DNA of 64,000 bases from Symsagittifera roscoffensis (Eukaryota; Xenacoelomorpha; Acoela; Convolutidae). Below are positions 24,401-37,600 of the stretch, in pieces. The position numbers were made by a program, and so were the translations under genes. Under the pieces are notes generated by a model. The model worked only from the letters and a program-made list of their open reading frames with translations, was not told where the DNA came from and ran no database searches. Location of the stretch: assembly GCF_963678635.1 (NCBI RefSeq), contig NC_087069.1, positions 8,998,633 through 9,062,632 on the forward strand, read 5' to 3'. Positions within the stretch are counted from its first letter, which is position 1. Each line of letters opens with the position of its first letter.

Positions 24401-27400
24401 ATAAATTATCCATTAAAGCAATTAATCTACACAGGAAAAAAATTGTTCCAACAAAAAGACGAAGCAGAGCTTCGCACTAATTGCGACACAAAACAATAAA
24501 CAAAAAGCATAAAACGAAAAAAACAATGAAAAACGTTAAAAAAACTATGAGAACCGAAATTTACATATGTCTCGATGAAAGACACCAAGAGCTCAGCTAA
24601 AGCTACGTATTTAATATTCAGGAATTTGTTACAATGATGCTGGATGAAATGCGTTATTTCAAAATGTGGACTTCTCTCCAAAACCGTAGTTGTTTCTCTA
24701 CTAAACTAAATGAAAAGATTAAAATTTTTTGAAATTTTGGAATTTTCCTAAAGACCTAACCTTTCTCTTACAAAAAAATGAGGAGTAGCCGCTTCTGTAG
24801 AAAAAATTCGCGTAACCTCTTCTTTTGATTAAAATTTTCATCTCAGATTTGATAGGGTAGTTTTAAAGAAAATTCAAAGAGTTTCTAAAAAAGGTCAAAA
24901 GAGCAGGTCGCCATCGGTAAAGCAGAGAAGATTCCCAAACTCGGGTTTCTCGATTGAACACTAAACCTGAGAACTGACATGGTAATTTTCCAGCAGAGTA
25001 AAACACTTCGAAAAGCCGGTCAAATGTTCAAAACTTTCACTTGTTTGAAGGCTTTAACTTTTTTTCTCTAAGAAAATGGGCGTAGCAATTTATAATGGTA
25101 ACCTTGCAAGAACATGTTGAGTAGATTAAACCGAGGATATCAGATTTGGCAGGATAGTTATCGAGAAAAGTCGGCGAAAACGGTCAACAAATCGGAGAAG
25201 TTGACACTTCCGAGAATCATAGCTTTGTTAAGAAAAAAATTGGCTAAGCATAGCCGCTTCTGCAGAAGAGATTCAACCAATCTGTTATTTCAATTGAATT
25301 AAGAAAGCTAGGTTTGACAGAGTGTTTCTGGACAAAAGTCAAAAAACGGTCAAAAAAATCAAAATTTTGACTTCTTCGAGGGCCATAGTATTTGTGTCAA
25401 ATAATTTTGTGCGTAGTCTAAAATGCAAAGGAGCTTCCCACAATCCTTTCTTAGGATTGAACCCAACTTCTTAGATTTAACAAGGTATTTTTGTGAAATT
25501 CAAACAAATTAGAAAACGCTCAAATAATCAAAAAGTTGACTTTTCGAGGACGATATCTTTTTGTGTATAAAAATTGTGAGTGGCCGCTAATGCATAGGAG
25601 AATCCCAATACTCGTTGTCTTCATTGAACTGACAACCTCAGGTTTTGGAGGCTAGTGTTTGAGGAAAAACACAGAAGGGAGGTTTTCAAATCCGTTCTAT
25701 TCACTGAAACCCAAAAATCTCAGGTTTGGTGGGTAGTTTTTGAGAAAACGAACAAATTTGAAAATCTCGGTCAAATATCCCCTAAAGACCTTTTCGAAGT
25801 ATGTAGACAAATACAGAAAACAAAAAGAGAGCAGGGGAGTTTGCAGGCATAGAAGAAAGTAGGCGGTCTTTCTATGGCTACTCCTTTTTGAAAATCGAAA
25901 AGGATTTTTGAGAAAAAACTATATTTTTTTTTTGCAAAAAGTATTAAAATGTTCCACAGCGCCTTAAAAAATCAAATAAAAAACCTAAACACTTTCATAA
26001 TACTTGTTTTTATCAAGCAGGAATTCTAGGCAAACATGCCAAGCAAGACAACTTGAATTCAAATTGGCAAATGAACAAAACTTACGAAGCGGAAACAAGG
26101 CCGACAATCTTTGAGCAGACAGCAGTTGAGCCGAAAAAAAACTAATTATGCAAAAAAAATTTCAAGTCCTCCCTGAAAATAAACTGAAGTAATTAGTACC
26201 CAGTCGATAGTTAAAATTCAATTTTTATGAAATTGAAGATGTCAGCTAAAGAGCATTGAGCATGTCAAGTGATTTAACTTTGTTATACTAATGGTTAACC
26301 CGAAAAAAGTCTACATTCCGATTTGATAACGCTTGCTAATCGCAAGCGTAAAAATAATATAGTACTTAGCAAGGCGGCAAATTTTCGCAAACAAGACGAT
26401 CAAAATTGAAGCTTTAATACATAGCCAACAGATGGCGCAAAAAAATCTGAAAAAAAAAAGAAAATAGCAAATAATATATAAGGTTAAAGCTCTTTGAATT
26501 TCAAGAATGGGCACTTTTTTGATGGAGATTTAGAAAAAGCTGGATCAACAGTTAATTTGTTTTTTTTTGCTGGAAATTCAGATCATAGCCAACTTGTTCA
26601 CCTCATTAGAAATTAAAAAGGAAGTTACCACCGTAACAACAAATTCATGTAGAAGATGAATTAATTTATACAAGAGTACAAATTACATAACAAAACAGTG
26701 ATGGTACAAAACCCTTGGAAAGTTGATCTGCTATATGCCTACCCTTGAAATTTACTAGGAAATTTACATAGTTATGGTTTTAAACTGAACTAGCGTGTAC
26801 CGCACCTCCGGTGCTTCGAATTTTCAACAACACAAAAAACTATTCCTTGAGTGTACTCTGACAGCACCCAATTACAGGGTTCGTAATTAAAAATGTTGCC
26901 AAGTTTTTTATTCAAGTTTTTATACAAATTTTGAAGCATAAAATTTTGTTAAGTTTTATAAAAATTCTTCAAAAAATTTGAAATGAACCAAGAAACGTCA
27001 CATCTGGGAAACTGAAAGCAATTGAGCAGTCGCATTTGGACGCAAGATTTGCAACTCGTGAGAGTACCCTTACAGTTCCCAACTACAACGTTGGGAAACT
27101 CAGATTTTGAGGAACTTCAGCTTAAGTTTTCTAAAAGAGGTTTTTTTAAAACCAGAAAAATTCTCATTTCGAAAACTACCAAAATTTGAGCAGTCTTTTT
27201 TGATGGCAAAATTCGCAATCTTTGAAAGTACACAACTGCAGGGTTGGGAATTTCACTTAAACGAATTATTTAAATCACAAAAATCGCCTTATCTCTTAAA
27301 CAAAAATGACTTGGGCATTCTCAATTGGAGGCCGAATTTGCAACCCCTGAGATTACTCTTTCAGCCCCCCCCCCCCCCAACTACAGGTTAGGAATTTGAA

Positions 27401-28645
27401 ACTTTGGAAAACAATCTAATTTAATTTTCATCAATTTTTTTTTGAAAAAATCACAAAAACGTCATATCTGGCAACCTGCAAGATTTCGAGCAGTCCTATT
27501 CAGAGGAAAGATTCGCACCCCCTGAGAGTAACCTCAATGATTCCAATAACAGGATTGATATCTTCAAAGTTTTGGAACTTTTTAATATTAAGTTTTTTTT
27601 GAAAATTTCGGAGAAAATCATAAAAGACGTCATATCTCGAAAACTACGAGGATTTGAGCTGTCATACTGGGAGGCAAAGTTCGCAACTCCGGAGAGTTCC
27701 CTGACAGAGCCTCACTACAAAGATGGTAATTTCAAGTTTTGTTAAATTTTTATATATAAATTTTCTTAACAATTTTGAAAAAAATCCAAAACAAAACGTC
27801 GTATCTCGAAAACTACAAAGATTTGAGAAGTGAGAATTAGAGGCACGATTCGCAACCCTTGAGAGTATCCTGACAGCAACCAACTACAAGGAGAAAATTT
27901 CAAAAATTGAGAAATTTTCAAATTAAATTTTCTAGAAATTTTTTCAGAAACCTCGAAAATTGCTCATCTCGTAAACTAAAAAGGTTTGGTTATTCATACA
28001 TGGAGTCCAGAATCGCAAAACCTGGAAAAACTCTGACAATATCTTACTATTGGGTTGCTAAATTCAAACTTGATGGAATAAACACTCAATTTTAACTGGA
28101 AAATCGAAAAAAACCTTAACGATTGCAATATACGATATAGCTTAAACGTCAAAAAATCCATGTGTTAAAAAACATGCAAAAACAATACGTTGAAAAAGCT
28201 TAAATATGGCGAGATAGTGAAGCTCACATTTAAATAACTAATAGATAGATGATAGATAAAAAATGAAAGTTAAAAAATTAGGCGACGGGTAGACAGACAA
28301 TCAAATTAATTAAAAAAGCAGGTATACAGACAGACAGACTGAATTTGGCCTCGAAAAAAAATATTGAAAAATTAATGACCTTGCCAAAAAATTAAATGAA
28401 AAATTTTCATAGGCATTGCAGTCTATGATATAGCTTAAACATGAAAAAATTCTTTCGTTAAACATGCAAAATTATTATGCTTAAACATGGGAGATAGCTG
28501 TCACTAGCATTCAAATATAGTATAGATAAAAAGATAGATAGATATAGATAGATAGATATAGATAGATAGATATAGATAGATAGATATAGATAGATAGATA
28601 TAGATAGATAGATATATAGATATAGATAGATAGATATAGATAGAT

Positions 28646-28676
<31 letters not shown>

Positions 28677-31600
28677 TAGATAGATAGATAGATATAGATA
28701 GATAGATATAGATAGATAGATAAAAAAAATTAATGAATTTTTGGCTACGCCAAAAAAAGACCACTACGGGGATCGAACCCCCTGTATCGTGACGAGAATC
28801 ACGCTTGTTACCTCTAGACCCACATGCTTTCACAAATGAAGACAATCAAAATAATTTAAATTAAAATTCAAAAACAATTACATTTTATTTTACTTTTACC
28901 TTTTTATTTCATCTCCTAGCCCCCTCTTTTTTTCTTTTAAAAAAATTGAAATAAACCCATAAAATAATTAATGCAGTAACATAAAAAAACACTCGGAAAC
29001 AACAAGGAACAAAGAATATCCAACAGACAATTGGAAAAGTGTGAATGATCGCAAGGAAACAAAAAACCGACTTGTTTTTTTGAGAAAATTCTGCTTCCGA
29101 CTTTCAAGGTAAAAAAATATATATTTGAATTTCAAAAACATTTATGACTGACACCTTTTTTGATAAAATTAACACAATTCGAATTAACAAGATCAAAAAG
29201 TAAAAATTTCATTCCACTGTGAAATCTTAAAATAAAAATCTAGATTTTTTTTCTGCGCCATTTTTGCTTTCTTAACTGGAGAGCGTAATTTGTTTTCTTT
29301 TCAGCAAACTAATTTGAAAAAAAAACTCAAGAAAACAAAAATAATTTTTGTCCGCGTTTTTGATATGATTGTGCTCTGAATATAAATTATCCATTAAAGC
29401 AATTAATCTACACAGGAAAAAAATTGTTCCAACAAAAAGACGAAGCAGAGCTTCGCACTAATTGCGACACAAAACAATAAACAAAAAGCATAAAACGAAA
29501 AAAACAATGAAAAACGTTAAAAAAACTATGAGAACCGAAATTTTCATATGTCTCGATGAAAGACACCAAGAGCTCAGCTAAAGCTACGTATTTAATATTC
29601 AGGAATTTGTTACAATGATGCTGGATGAAATGCGTTATTTCAAAATTTGGACTTCTCTCCAAAACCGTAGTTGTTTCTCTACTAAACTAAATGAAAAGAG
29701 TAAAATTTTTTGAGATTTTGGAATTTTCCTAAAGACCTAACCTTTCTCTTACAAAAAAATGAGGAGTAGCCGCTTCTGTAGAAAAAATTCGCGTAACCTC
29801 TTCTTTTGATTAAAATTTTCATCTCAGATTTGATAGGGTAGTTTTAAAGAAAATTCAAAGAGTTTCTAAAAAAGGTCAAAAGAGCAGGTCGCCATCGGTA
29901 AAGCAGAGAAGATTCCCAAACTCGGGTTTCTCGATTGAACACTAAACCTGAGAACTGACATGGTAATTTTCCAGCAGAGTAAAACACTTCGAAAAGCCGG
30001 TCAAATGTTCAAAACTTTCACTTGTTTGAAGGCTTTAACTTTTTTTCTCTAAGAAAATGGGCGTAGCAATTTATAATGGTAACCTTGCAAGAACATGTTG
30101 GGTAGATTAAACCGAGGATATCAGATTTGGCAGGATAGTTATCGAGAAAAGTCGGCGAAAACGGTCAACAAATCGGAGAAGTTGACACTTCCGAGAATCA
30201 TAGCTTTGTTAAGAAAAAAAATGGCTAAGCATAGCCGCTTCTGCAGAAGAGATTCAACCAATCTGTTATTTCAATTGAATTAAGAAAGCTAGGTTTGACA
30301 GAGTGTTTCTGGACAAAAGTCAAAAAACGGTCAAAAAAAATCAAAATTTTGACTTCTTCGAGGGCCATAGTATTTGTGTCAAATAATTTTGTGCGTAGTC
30401 TAAAATGCAAAGGAGCTTCCCACAATCCTTTCTTAGGATTGAACCCAACTTCTTAGATTTAACAATGTATTTTTGTGAAATTCAAAAAAATTAGAAAACG
30501 CTCAAACAATCAAAAAGTTGACTTTTCGAGGACGATATCTTTTTGTGTATAAAAATTGTGAGTGTCCGCTAATGCATAGGAGAATCCCAATACTCGTTGT
30601 CTTCATTGAACTGACAACCTCAGGTTTTGGAGGCTAGTGTTTGAGGAAAAACACAGAAGGGAGGTTTTCAAATCCGTTCTATTCACTGAAACCCAAAAAT
30701 CTCAGGTTTGGTGGGTAGTTTTTGAGAAAACGAACAAATTTGAAAATCTCGGTCAAATATCCCCTAAAGACCTTTTCGAAGTATGTAGACAAATACAGAA
30801 AACAAAAAGAGAGCAGGGGAGTTTGCAGGCATAGAAGAAAGTAGGCGGTCTTTCTATGGCTACTCCTTTTTGAAAATCGAAAAGGATTTTTGAGAAAAAA
30901 CTATATTTTTTTTTGCAAAAAGTATTAAAATGTTCCACAGCGCCTTAAAAAATCAAATAAAAAACCTAAACACTTTCATAATACTTGTTTTTATCAAGCA
31001 GGAATTCTAGGCAAACATGCCAAGCAAGACAACTTGAATTCAAATTGGCAAATGAACAAAACTTACGAAGCGGAAACAAGGCCGACAATCTTTGAGCAGA
31101 CAGCAGTTGAGCCGAAAAAAAACTAATTATGCAAAAAAAATTTCAAGTCCTCCCTGAAAATAAACTGAAGTAATTAGTACCCAGTCGATAGTTAAAATTC
31201 AATTTTTATGAAATTGAAGATGTCAGCTAAAGAGCATTGAGCATGTCAAGTGATTTAACTTTGTTATACTAGATTTAACAAAGTTAAATCACCCGAAAAA
31301 AGTCTACATTCCGATTTGATAACGCTTGCTAATCGCAAGCGTAAAAATAATATAATACTTAGCAAGGCGGCAAATTTTCGCAAACAAGACGATCAAAATT
31401 GAAGCTTTAATACATAGCCAACAGATGGCGCAAAAAAATCTGAAAAAAAAAAGAAAATAGCAAATAATATATAAGGTTAAAGCTCTTTGAATTTCAAGAA
31501 TGGGCACTTTTTTGATGGAGATTTAGAAAAAGCTGGATCAACAGTTAATTTGTTTTTTTTTGCTGGAAATTCAGATCATAGCCAACTTGTTCACCTCATT

Positions 31601-34600
31601 AGAAATTAAAAAGGAAGTTACCACCGTAACAACAAATTCATGTAGAAGATGAATTAATTTATACAAGAGTACAAATTACATAACAAAACAGTGATGGTAC
31701 AAAACCCTTGGAAAGTTGATCTGCTATATGCCTACCCTTGAAATTTACTAGGAAATTTACATAGTTATGGTTTTAAACTGAACTAGCGTGTACCGCACCT
31801 CCGGTGCTTCGGATTTTCAACAACTCAAAAAACTATTCCTTGAGTGTACTCTGACAGCACCCAATTACAGGGTTCGTAATTTAAAATGTTGCCAAGTTTT
31901 TATACAAATTTTGAAGCATAAAATTTTGTTAAGTTTTATAAAAATTCTTCAAAAAATTTGAAATGAACCAAGAAACGTCACATCTGGGAAACTGAAAGCA
32001 ATTGAGCAGTCGCATTTGGACGCAAGATTTGCAACTCATGAGAGTACCCTTACAGTTCCCAACTACAACGTTGGGAAACTCAGATTTTGAGGAACTTCAG
32101 CTTAAGTTTTCTAAAAGAGGTTTTTTTAAAACCAGAAAAATTCTCATTTCGAAAACTACCAAAATTTGAGCAGTCTTTTTTGATGGCAAAATTCGCAATC
32201 TTTGAAAGTACACAACTGCAGGGTTGGGAATTTCACTTAAAAGAATTATTTAAATCACAAAAATCGCCTTATCTCTTAAACAAAAATGACTTGGGCATTC
32301 TTAATTGGAGGCCGAATTTGCAACCCCTGAGATTACTCTATCAGCCCCCCCCCCCAACTACAGGTTAGGAATTTGAAACTTTGGAAAACAATCTAATTTA
32401 ATTTTCATCAATTTTTTTTTGAAAAAATCACAAAAACGTCATATCTGGCAACCTGCAAGATTTCGAGCAGTCCTATTCAGAGGAAAGATTCGCACCCCCT
32501 GAGAGTAACCTCAATGATTCCAATAACAGGATTGATATCTTCAAAGTTTTGGAACTTTTTAATATTAAGTTTTTTTTTGAAAATTTCGGAGAAAATCATA
32601 AAAGACGTCATATCTCGAACAAATTTGAAAATCTCGGTCAAATATCCCCTAAAGACCTTTTCGAAGTATGTAGACAAATACAGAAAACAAAAAGAGAGCA
32701 GGGGAGTTTGCAGGCATAGAAGAAAGTAGGCGGTCTTTCTATGGCTACTCCTTTTTGAAAATCGAAAAGGATTTTTGAGAAAAAACTATATTTTTTTTTT
32801 TGCAAAAAGTATTAAATTGTTCCACAGCGCCTTAAAAAATCAAATAAAAAACCTAAACACTTTCATAATACTTGTTTTTATCAAGCAGGAATTCTAGGCA
32901 AACATGCCAAGCAAGACAACTTGAATTCAAATTGGCAAATGAACAAAACTTACGAAGCGGAAACAAGGCCGACAATCTTTGAGCAGACAGCAGTTGAGCC
33001 GAAAAAAAACTAATTATGCAAAAAAAATTTCAAGTCCTCCCTGAAAATAAACTGAAGTAATTAGTACCCAGTCGATAGTTAAAATTCAATTTTTATGAAA
33101 TTGAAGATGTCAGCTAAAGAGCATTGAGCATGTCAAGTGATTTAACTTTGTTATACTAATGGTTAACCCGAAAAAAGTCTACATTCCGATTTGATAACGC
33201 TTGCTAATCGCAAGCGTAAAAATAATATAGTACTTAGCAAGGCGGCAAATTTTCGCAAACAAGACGATCAAAATTGAAGCTTTAATACATAGCCAACAGA
33301 TGGCGCAAAAAAATCTGAAAAAAAAAAGAAAATAGCAAATAATATATAAGGTTAAAGCTCTTTGAATTTCAAGAATGGGCACTTTTTTGATGGAGATTTA
33401 GAAAAAGCTGGATCAACAGTTAATTTGTTTTTTTTTGCTGGAAATTCAGATCATAGCCAACTGACAGTTGGAAAAGAGTAATGAACGCAAAGAAACAAAA
33501 AATAACTGACTTTGGAATTTTAAAGAAAAAATATATGACTGCAAAGCTCTTTGAATTTCACAATCAATTTTTGATTGAAGCATTTTGATAAAAATAACCC
33601 ATTTTGAAAAAGCTTGATCAATAGGAAAATTTTTTATTTCGCTGGGCAATCTGATACTTAAATTCCATTTTCGAAGTAAGAATTCGATCATGTTTTTCGG
33701 GTAAATTGCACTTTTGCACTTTAATAATGATGTTTGCCTTCTTTTCAACAAAAGAAATGACCCGAACGTATTAAATAAATCAAAAATTGAAAAATCATAT
33801 GTGAGCGTGAAGAAATTTTAAGACATTTCCAAAAAATCCATCTGAAAAATTTTAAAATTAAGACCTATACAAAAGTTTAAGCAATAACTAGAAGAACAAA
33901 ATTTTACCTTCCCTGAAAAAGATGATATTCGGCTCACTCTACTTCATGGTCATCATAAGAAAAAAAAACACCCGAAATCAAACTTCTTCCCAGGTAACCT
34001 TTGGGAATCTTGGTCAAAATAGCAATGAAATAGCCAGACTAAGTAGCAACGAATTCATCCGTGTAGCAACGAATTCATCCGTGTAGCAAATGAAAAACCC
34101 AAAAAAGTTAGGGCAAGCTCAGATTGGAAACAGTTTATTATGATTATATTTATCAAATTTTTGGTATGAAATGACGTTAAGATGGCTCTGAGACTGACCG
34201 ATTCCGACGTTTGCATTGATGTCGTGCAACCTGTCATCTCTGATGGCTCCCAAAGGCAACATGTAAGTGTCATCTAAAATAACAACCAAACTCAATTCAA
34301 TCAATCTGAAAAACTGCGAAGGCCAACACTGAACAAATCGAGCTAATGAACACCCATTTTTGGTCGACCAATTGCAAAAAATATTTAAATGCGCCTTCGG
34401 CGTTACTATACAATTTGGGGAGGGAGCAGTCACCGAAAAATGCAATTTCTTCAACGCCTTCTCTGAAAACCTGCATTTTTGGGCTATTTAAAAAAAAAAC
34501 AGCCATAAAGAAAACTTTGATTAATTAGGTCATAAACAATGTTATGGGAGAGCTCAGAAAATCATCTTCATCGGCTTAAAAAAGTTCAAAACAAAATTTT

Positions 34601-37600
34601 CGATCCCACCCGTGGTGCTTAACAACAGAAGTAGGTACGAATATGAAAATTACTTGGCCAGTTTGGGAAGAAGTCTGGCTTCCAGAAGGGGTCGATCATG
34701 GGGGACAGTTGTCCACAGTTTCCAGTCTGTCCCCCTCCACTCCTGTCCAGACCTTCCGTGGCCCTGAGAGGTACCAGGTGGTTGACGCGCAGACGCGACA
34801 CACAGCCGATAAAGCCTGCATCACAGCACAATTACATTACAGATTATAGTTACAATTGATCTCTTTAACTATATCCCCCCTCGGGTACCTAGTAACGAAT
34901 ATAACTTTTTTATTCCGCTGCAAAATCTGAAATACCAAATCCACTTTCGAAACTTAAAGTCATTCATTTGTTTCCACAAGTTGCATATTCACAATCGGAA
35001 AACGTAGGTAGCGAAATGAATTTCATTTGAAATTGAAAAAAAAAAAATCAAAATTCAAACCGCAAAAATTTCAGTTTGAGACAATTTTGAAAACTTTTTC
35101 CTATACAGCGGTTCAATTTCGTTCTTTTCAACTTGAAAATCCATCCTCGTTAAGCTCTTTAAATTTCATCTTTTATTAATGATAGGATTTGATAAAACTA
35201 AACCAATTCCAGAAAACTGGATCAATAAGTAGTGTTTTTATTCTGCTGGAAATCTGATAAGTTGAGCTTTAGTTATTTGAGAGAGTAATTAAAGAACTTC
35301 AAAAGAAATAAAAGTCACACCGCGAAAACCAATTTTGAGCATCAATAACTTCTATAGTATTTTCTCGAAAAAAATTCGTTCACATTTTTGAGTCCATTTA
35401 GATTTCCATAATAAGAAAGCGCAATTTGTGTTCCTGTTAGCAGTTGAGTTTCAATTAAACTTCAAAAAAACAAAGAGTCAAATAGCGAAAAATCAACTTT
35501 GAGCATGCTCAACTGAAAAGACTTTTTCCCAAAAATCACGACCTAAAAACAACACAAGACTGCGTTCATTGGCACTTAAACACTAACAAAAGCACGACCT
35601 ATATAAGGGTCTTCAGCATGTTCATTGAAACCAAAAGTTTGACTCCTGGGACCTTGGTCACGTAACTTTCACCACACTTGTCGATAAAAGTGTCTGAATA
35701 TTTCTGAATGCTACTGACTGTAGATACAAATTTGTGCCCCCTTTCATAGAAATTATTATTATTATGATTGATTTTTATATAATTTCAGTCTGTATACAAG
35801 TTCTTTCTGAGCTGTTTGTCATAAATATAGAATAGTCACAAGTGTACAAATTAAAGACAGTCAATTATGATTTAATCTTTTTTCGAACAAATGGTTGCTT
35901 TTTTCATTTTTTGATGAGTTCAAAAAATTTAATGATTATAGATGGTCAGTAGCAAAAACAAACTGTTGAAACTTGTGTGTCGTTGTGAGTAGCTGAAATA
36001 AATTTGATCTCAGATTTAGTACCTCCAGAGTTCTTGCCCTTGGCGTCGTTTCCCACGTAGAACCTGGTGGGATTGGTCATTCCCGGCACAGATCCCACAT
36101 TGTCCAGCACCACTGTCGGGTAGTTGTCCACCTAGGAGAACAAGACCAATGCTGCACAATACTTTTAAACACTAGCCATATACAAAGCAGCGAGAGATGC
36201 TATCAAATTACCAAATGCTTAGAAATATACCGAATGCCTCCAAACGAGCTCTTTTATTTACTAGTTGGCTTAGAAAAATGTAGATTTGTAATATAACACT
36301 ACCGCTTGCTAGTGTAATAAAAATCGGTATTATTGTTGTTATTTGCCCGTAGGGGCGCGTGATGCAAGCTAGACCCGGTGTTCAAGAACTTCGGTGGCGA
36401 GAACCACGGATCTATTGAGGTGAAGTCAGGCTGGTTTTTGGAAAAAAATGAAGGGTAGTGTGGACAGGATGAAGGGTTGTGTAGATTGTTACCTGCATTG
36501 TGATTTTGGTGTCCCTCTTGATGACGACACTGTGGAACTTATTATCCGTGTAGGTGTTCCTGTCTTGCAACTCCCTGTACAAACCACTGTAGTCAAATCG
36601 CACCATTAGACCGTCTGAACACAACACAAAATGACAACGTTGAAAATGAAACGAGGAGATTAGTCACTTTATGTTCCAAAATAACAAAACGGCGAAGTAG
36701 CCAATTACAGTGCAAAGATACACACAGATTGTTCCGATCAACCACCGTAATTTTTATAAAATGAAATAAAAAACAAATTGAACGAGAGCTTAAAGAATAC
36801 GCTTCTTCGAAATAGTCGCAATATCAAACAAGAACAGCCGGTTCTGTGCAAATAACACCGAATGTTCCCCGAACATAGTCTCAAACAAACACATTTTTTT
36901 CGAATTTTGTCGTTTTTATGTAAGATGTGATAAAAGATTTGAACAAAAAAAAAACAAAAATAAGTCATATTCATTACTCATGGTCAAATAAATAGGCCAA
37001 TTGCGAAACAGTTTTTGAAGGAAACGAAAAAAAACGTATAAAATTTTTTTTTACTCGAGTAAAATTAAGTTTTCAAGGCTTAAATAAGCTACTGCAAGCC
37101 TGCACGCTGACCTTAATAGCTCTAAATAAGAAAAAAAATCAAAAAATTCAATCCTGTTTTTCTCAACACTGAGAAAAAAACTAAAATTTTTAGCTGTTCG
37201 AATCACGACTTAAAGGACTTTAACATGAAATACAACTCAGCCCATTCCGATGATTGTTTGTGGTACCTGACTTTGCATGCAAAACAAAAAACACTAAAAA
37301 CACTCGCATACAAAGTTCCTCCGCATTTTTCAAATGGTGCGCAACAATGTTTCCATAGCCTAACTTTTCGAACAATTTTCAACTTTCGAAGAAAAAATAA
37401 ATGGCATCTTATCTGTTTCATTTTCAGGAGCCTTTTATGATTGAAAGTTTTTTCATAAAGACTAACTTTATTAGATGAAACCAGATCAACGGGTATTTTT
37501 TTAATCCACTGATCACTTTTAAAAATTAAAAATCATTTCGCAACTAAAGTCAAATGAAATTTTCTGTGCAGTTCATCTTTTGATATTTCAAAGAGTTATT

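Larger units (their letters stand above)
21456..26589 (+). repeat. Tandem segmental repeat, unit 1 (5134 bp)
   Basis: First of three head-to-tail copies inside the last Caspr intron. Contents in order: an array of 165-bp monomers (about 21.7-23.2 kb), a GATA microsatellite, a tRNA-like segment, a family A fragment, a second repeat array (24.7-25.8 kb) and another family A fragment. It differs from units 2 and 3 by a few substitutions, about 20 extra bases near 21590 and one extra 165-bp monomer. Confidence 0.95.
26590..31582 (+). repeat. Tandem segmental repeat, unit 2 (4993 bp)
   Basis: Second copy, nearly identical to unit 1 across its length. It lacks one 165-bp monomer and has a longer GATA tract and a unique inverted repeat at 31250-31292. 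It shares small differences with unit 3 (for example AAATTCATGTAGAAGATGAA near 26641 and 31632), so units 2 and 3 are sister copies. Confidence 0.95.

Noticed and set aside
23588-28723. CRISPR-like array
   Set aside because: The regular repeats are simple GATA microsatellites in a eukaryotic intron, with no unique spacers.
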